NCBI GenBank assembly: GCA_002361535.1
Contig: DETG01000071.1
Location: 1-6,562, forward strand
DNA length: 6,562 nt
Direction: 5' to 3'
Source: Prevotella sp. UBA3294
Lineage (GTDB): Bacteria; Bacteroidota; Bacteroidia; Bacteroidales; Bacteroidaceae
Part shown: positions 5,690 through 6,562 of the stretch, piece by piece
Layout: each line of letters starts with the position of its first letter
How positions within the stretch are numbered: the first letter of the stretch is position 1
The notes under the pieces: model-generated
What the model was told of the DNA's origin: nothing
The model's input: the letters and a program-made list of their open reading frames with translations, nothing else
Database searches by the model: none
Program-made: the position numbers and the translations under genes

Positions 5690-6537
5690 AGACCAAGAAT
5701 ACTTTCACCATACACACTGAACTCCTTGATGGCAACCTCGATGGAGCAAGGAATATTTATATGGGGGCTAATTCCACATGCCATCTATATGTAATTCCTC
5801 GTGAAGAGATTACATTAGCAAATACAATCAGTGATATTTCTGGGCAACCAGCCTTCTATATTCTCCTTAGCTCACCTGATACAAATAAGCCGCAAGCCTA
5901 TATAGGCCAAACAACAGACTTTGCCAATCGAAAGAACGATCATGTTCAGAAGAAAGACTTCTGGAGTACAGCTTTGGTGTTTATTTCTGACAATCACAAA
6001 ATCTATGGTGATGATGTTAAATACCTGGAATATCTTGGTATTGATGCAGCCCAAAGCGCATGTTTGTATGAACTTCTAAATGGGGCCAACCCTAAAAAGC
6101 CAAACATTGCTCCTTATCGAGTCAATGATATGGAGGTCTTCTTCCGTGACATTCAGTTGTTGTGTAAGTTTTACGGATGCGGTATCTTTGAGAAAGCAAA
6201 GAAAGAAACTCATTCTGAACATATGTTTTTTGTAAAGTCTTCTGACCGCCCTGCACAAGGTATGGGTTTCTATGATGAACAAGAAGGGAAATTCATACTT
6301 ATGGAAGGTAGCTTACTGGCAACAGAAGTGGTCAACAGTTTTAAATCTATAGCTTCGCGAGACCTGTTCATTAAAGAACATTGTAAGAAAGACAAAGGGC
6401 AGATAGTCCTTCTCCACGATGTTCCATTTGATAGCCCAAGTGGAGCGTCAGGCTTTGTCCTTGGACGGCCAAGCAATGGTTGGGATGATTGGAAAGATTC
6501 TGATGGAAAGAAACTTAGCGAGATTGTAAAACGTTAA
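5686..6537 (+). CDS. GIY-YIG nuclease family protein with DUF4357-like C-terminus
   Basis: A 283-aa predicted endonuclease. The GIY-YIG domain spans about residues 54-130. AFYIL (56-60) stands in place of GIY, with Y58 aligned to the catalytic tyrosine; AYIGQT (71-76) contains YIG with Y72; R82 and H86 (NRKNDH) follow, and E115 (KYLEYLG) fits the metal-binding glutamate. Thirteen residues separate the two tyrosines, slightly more than the usual spacing. Residues about 178-277 (MFFVKSSDRPAQGMGFY, GKFILMEGS, SGASGFVLGRPSNGWDDWK) match the C-terminal pattern known as DUF4357, often joined to GIY-YIG domains. There is no signal peptide or membrane segment, so it is a soluble cytoplasmic protein. 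The 4-base ATGA overlap with the HTH gene indicates one operon. Its role is not known: restriction, defence and mobile-element functions are possible. The gene is more AT-rich than malQ, the GH13 gene and manC, as expected for acquired DNA. No terminator is visible in the last 25 bases. Confidence 0.85.
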   Translation: MKTKNTFTIHTELLDGNLDGARNIYMGANSTCHLYVIPREEITLANTISDISGQPAFYILLSSPDTNKPQAYIGQTTDFANRKNDHVQKKDFWSTALVFISDNHKIYGDDVKYLEYLGIDAAQSACLYELLNGANPKKPNIAPYRVNDMEVFFRDIQLLCKFYGCGIFEKAKKETHSEHMFFVKSSDRPAQGMGFYDEQEGKFILMEGSLLATEVVNSFKSIASRDLFIKEHCKKDKGQIVLLHDVPFDSPSGASGFVLGRPSNGWDDWKDSDGKKLSEIVKR

Positions 6538-6562
6538 TTTTGAGGTTCAACTTCCTATAATT

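Noticed and set aside
6538..6562. Possible terminator after the nuclease gene (TTGA-GGT-TCAA)
   Set aside because: The stem is only 4 bp with no T-tract, and the window ends here.

Overview
The window looks like chromosomal DNA of a Bacteroidales bacterium, probably Prevotella or a close relative. The glucan enzymes resemble the Bacteroidetes MalQ and SusA types. Three intergenic sites fit the Bacteroidetes promoter pattern (TTTG, about 19-20 bp, TAnnTTTG), and no Shine-Dalgarno signals are obvious. The species call is inference from protein style and from the moderate GC of the left two-thirds.

Left part (1-3685, + strand): the 3' part of a GH77 4-alpha-glucanotransferase (malQ, cut by the window edge) is followed after 58 bp by a complete GH13 neopullulanase/cyclomaltodextrinase of the SusA type. 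They probably form one alpha-glucan operon: the GH13 enzyme cuts maltodextrin, pullulan-type or cyclic substrates, and MalQ rearranges the resulting malto-oligosaccharides. The GH13 enzyme shows no signal peptide, so it may work in the cytoplasm beside MalQ, unlike the periplasmic SusA. A short, almost pure pyrimidine tract (3689-3752) separates it from the convergent next gene.

Middle (3751-5185): mannose-1-phosphate guanylyltransferase (manC, - strand) makes GDP-mannose for surface glycans. It is divergent from a tRNA-Leu(CAA) gene. Each has a recognisable promoter in the shared spacer, and the tRNA is followed by a strong intrinsic terminator.

Right part (5186-6562, + strand, visibly more AT-rich): just past the tRNA lie three helically phased TTCCCCAC repeats, a 12-bp perfect palindrome and a longer imperfect dyad. 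A promoter then drives a two-gene unit: a 71-aa XRE-type helix-turn-helix regulator overlapping by ATGA with a 283-aa GIY-YIG nuclease carrying a DUF4357-like C-terminus. Position beside a tRNA, the base-composition shift, the repeats and the regulator-nuclease pair all suggest the edge of a genomic island or integrated element, possibly carrying a small restriction- or defence-like module. No integrase, methyltransferase or second tRNA end is visible, so this remains a hypothesis.
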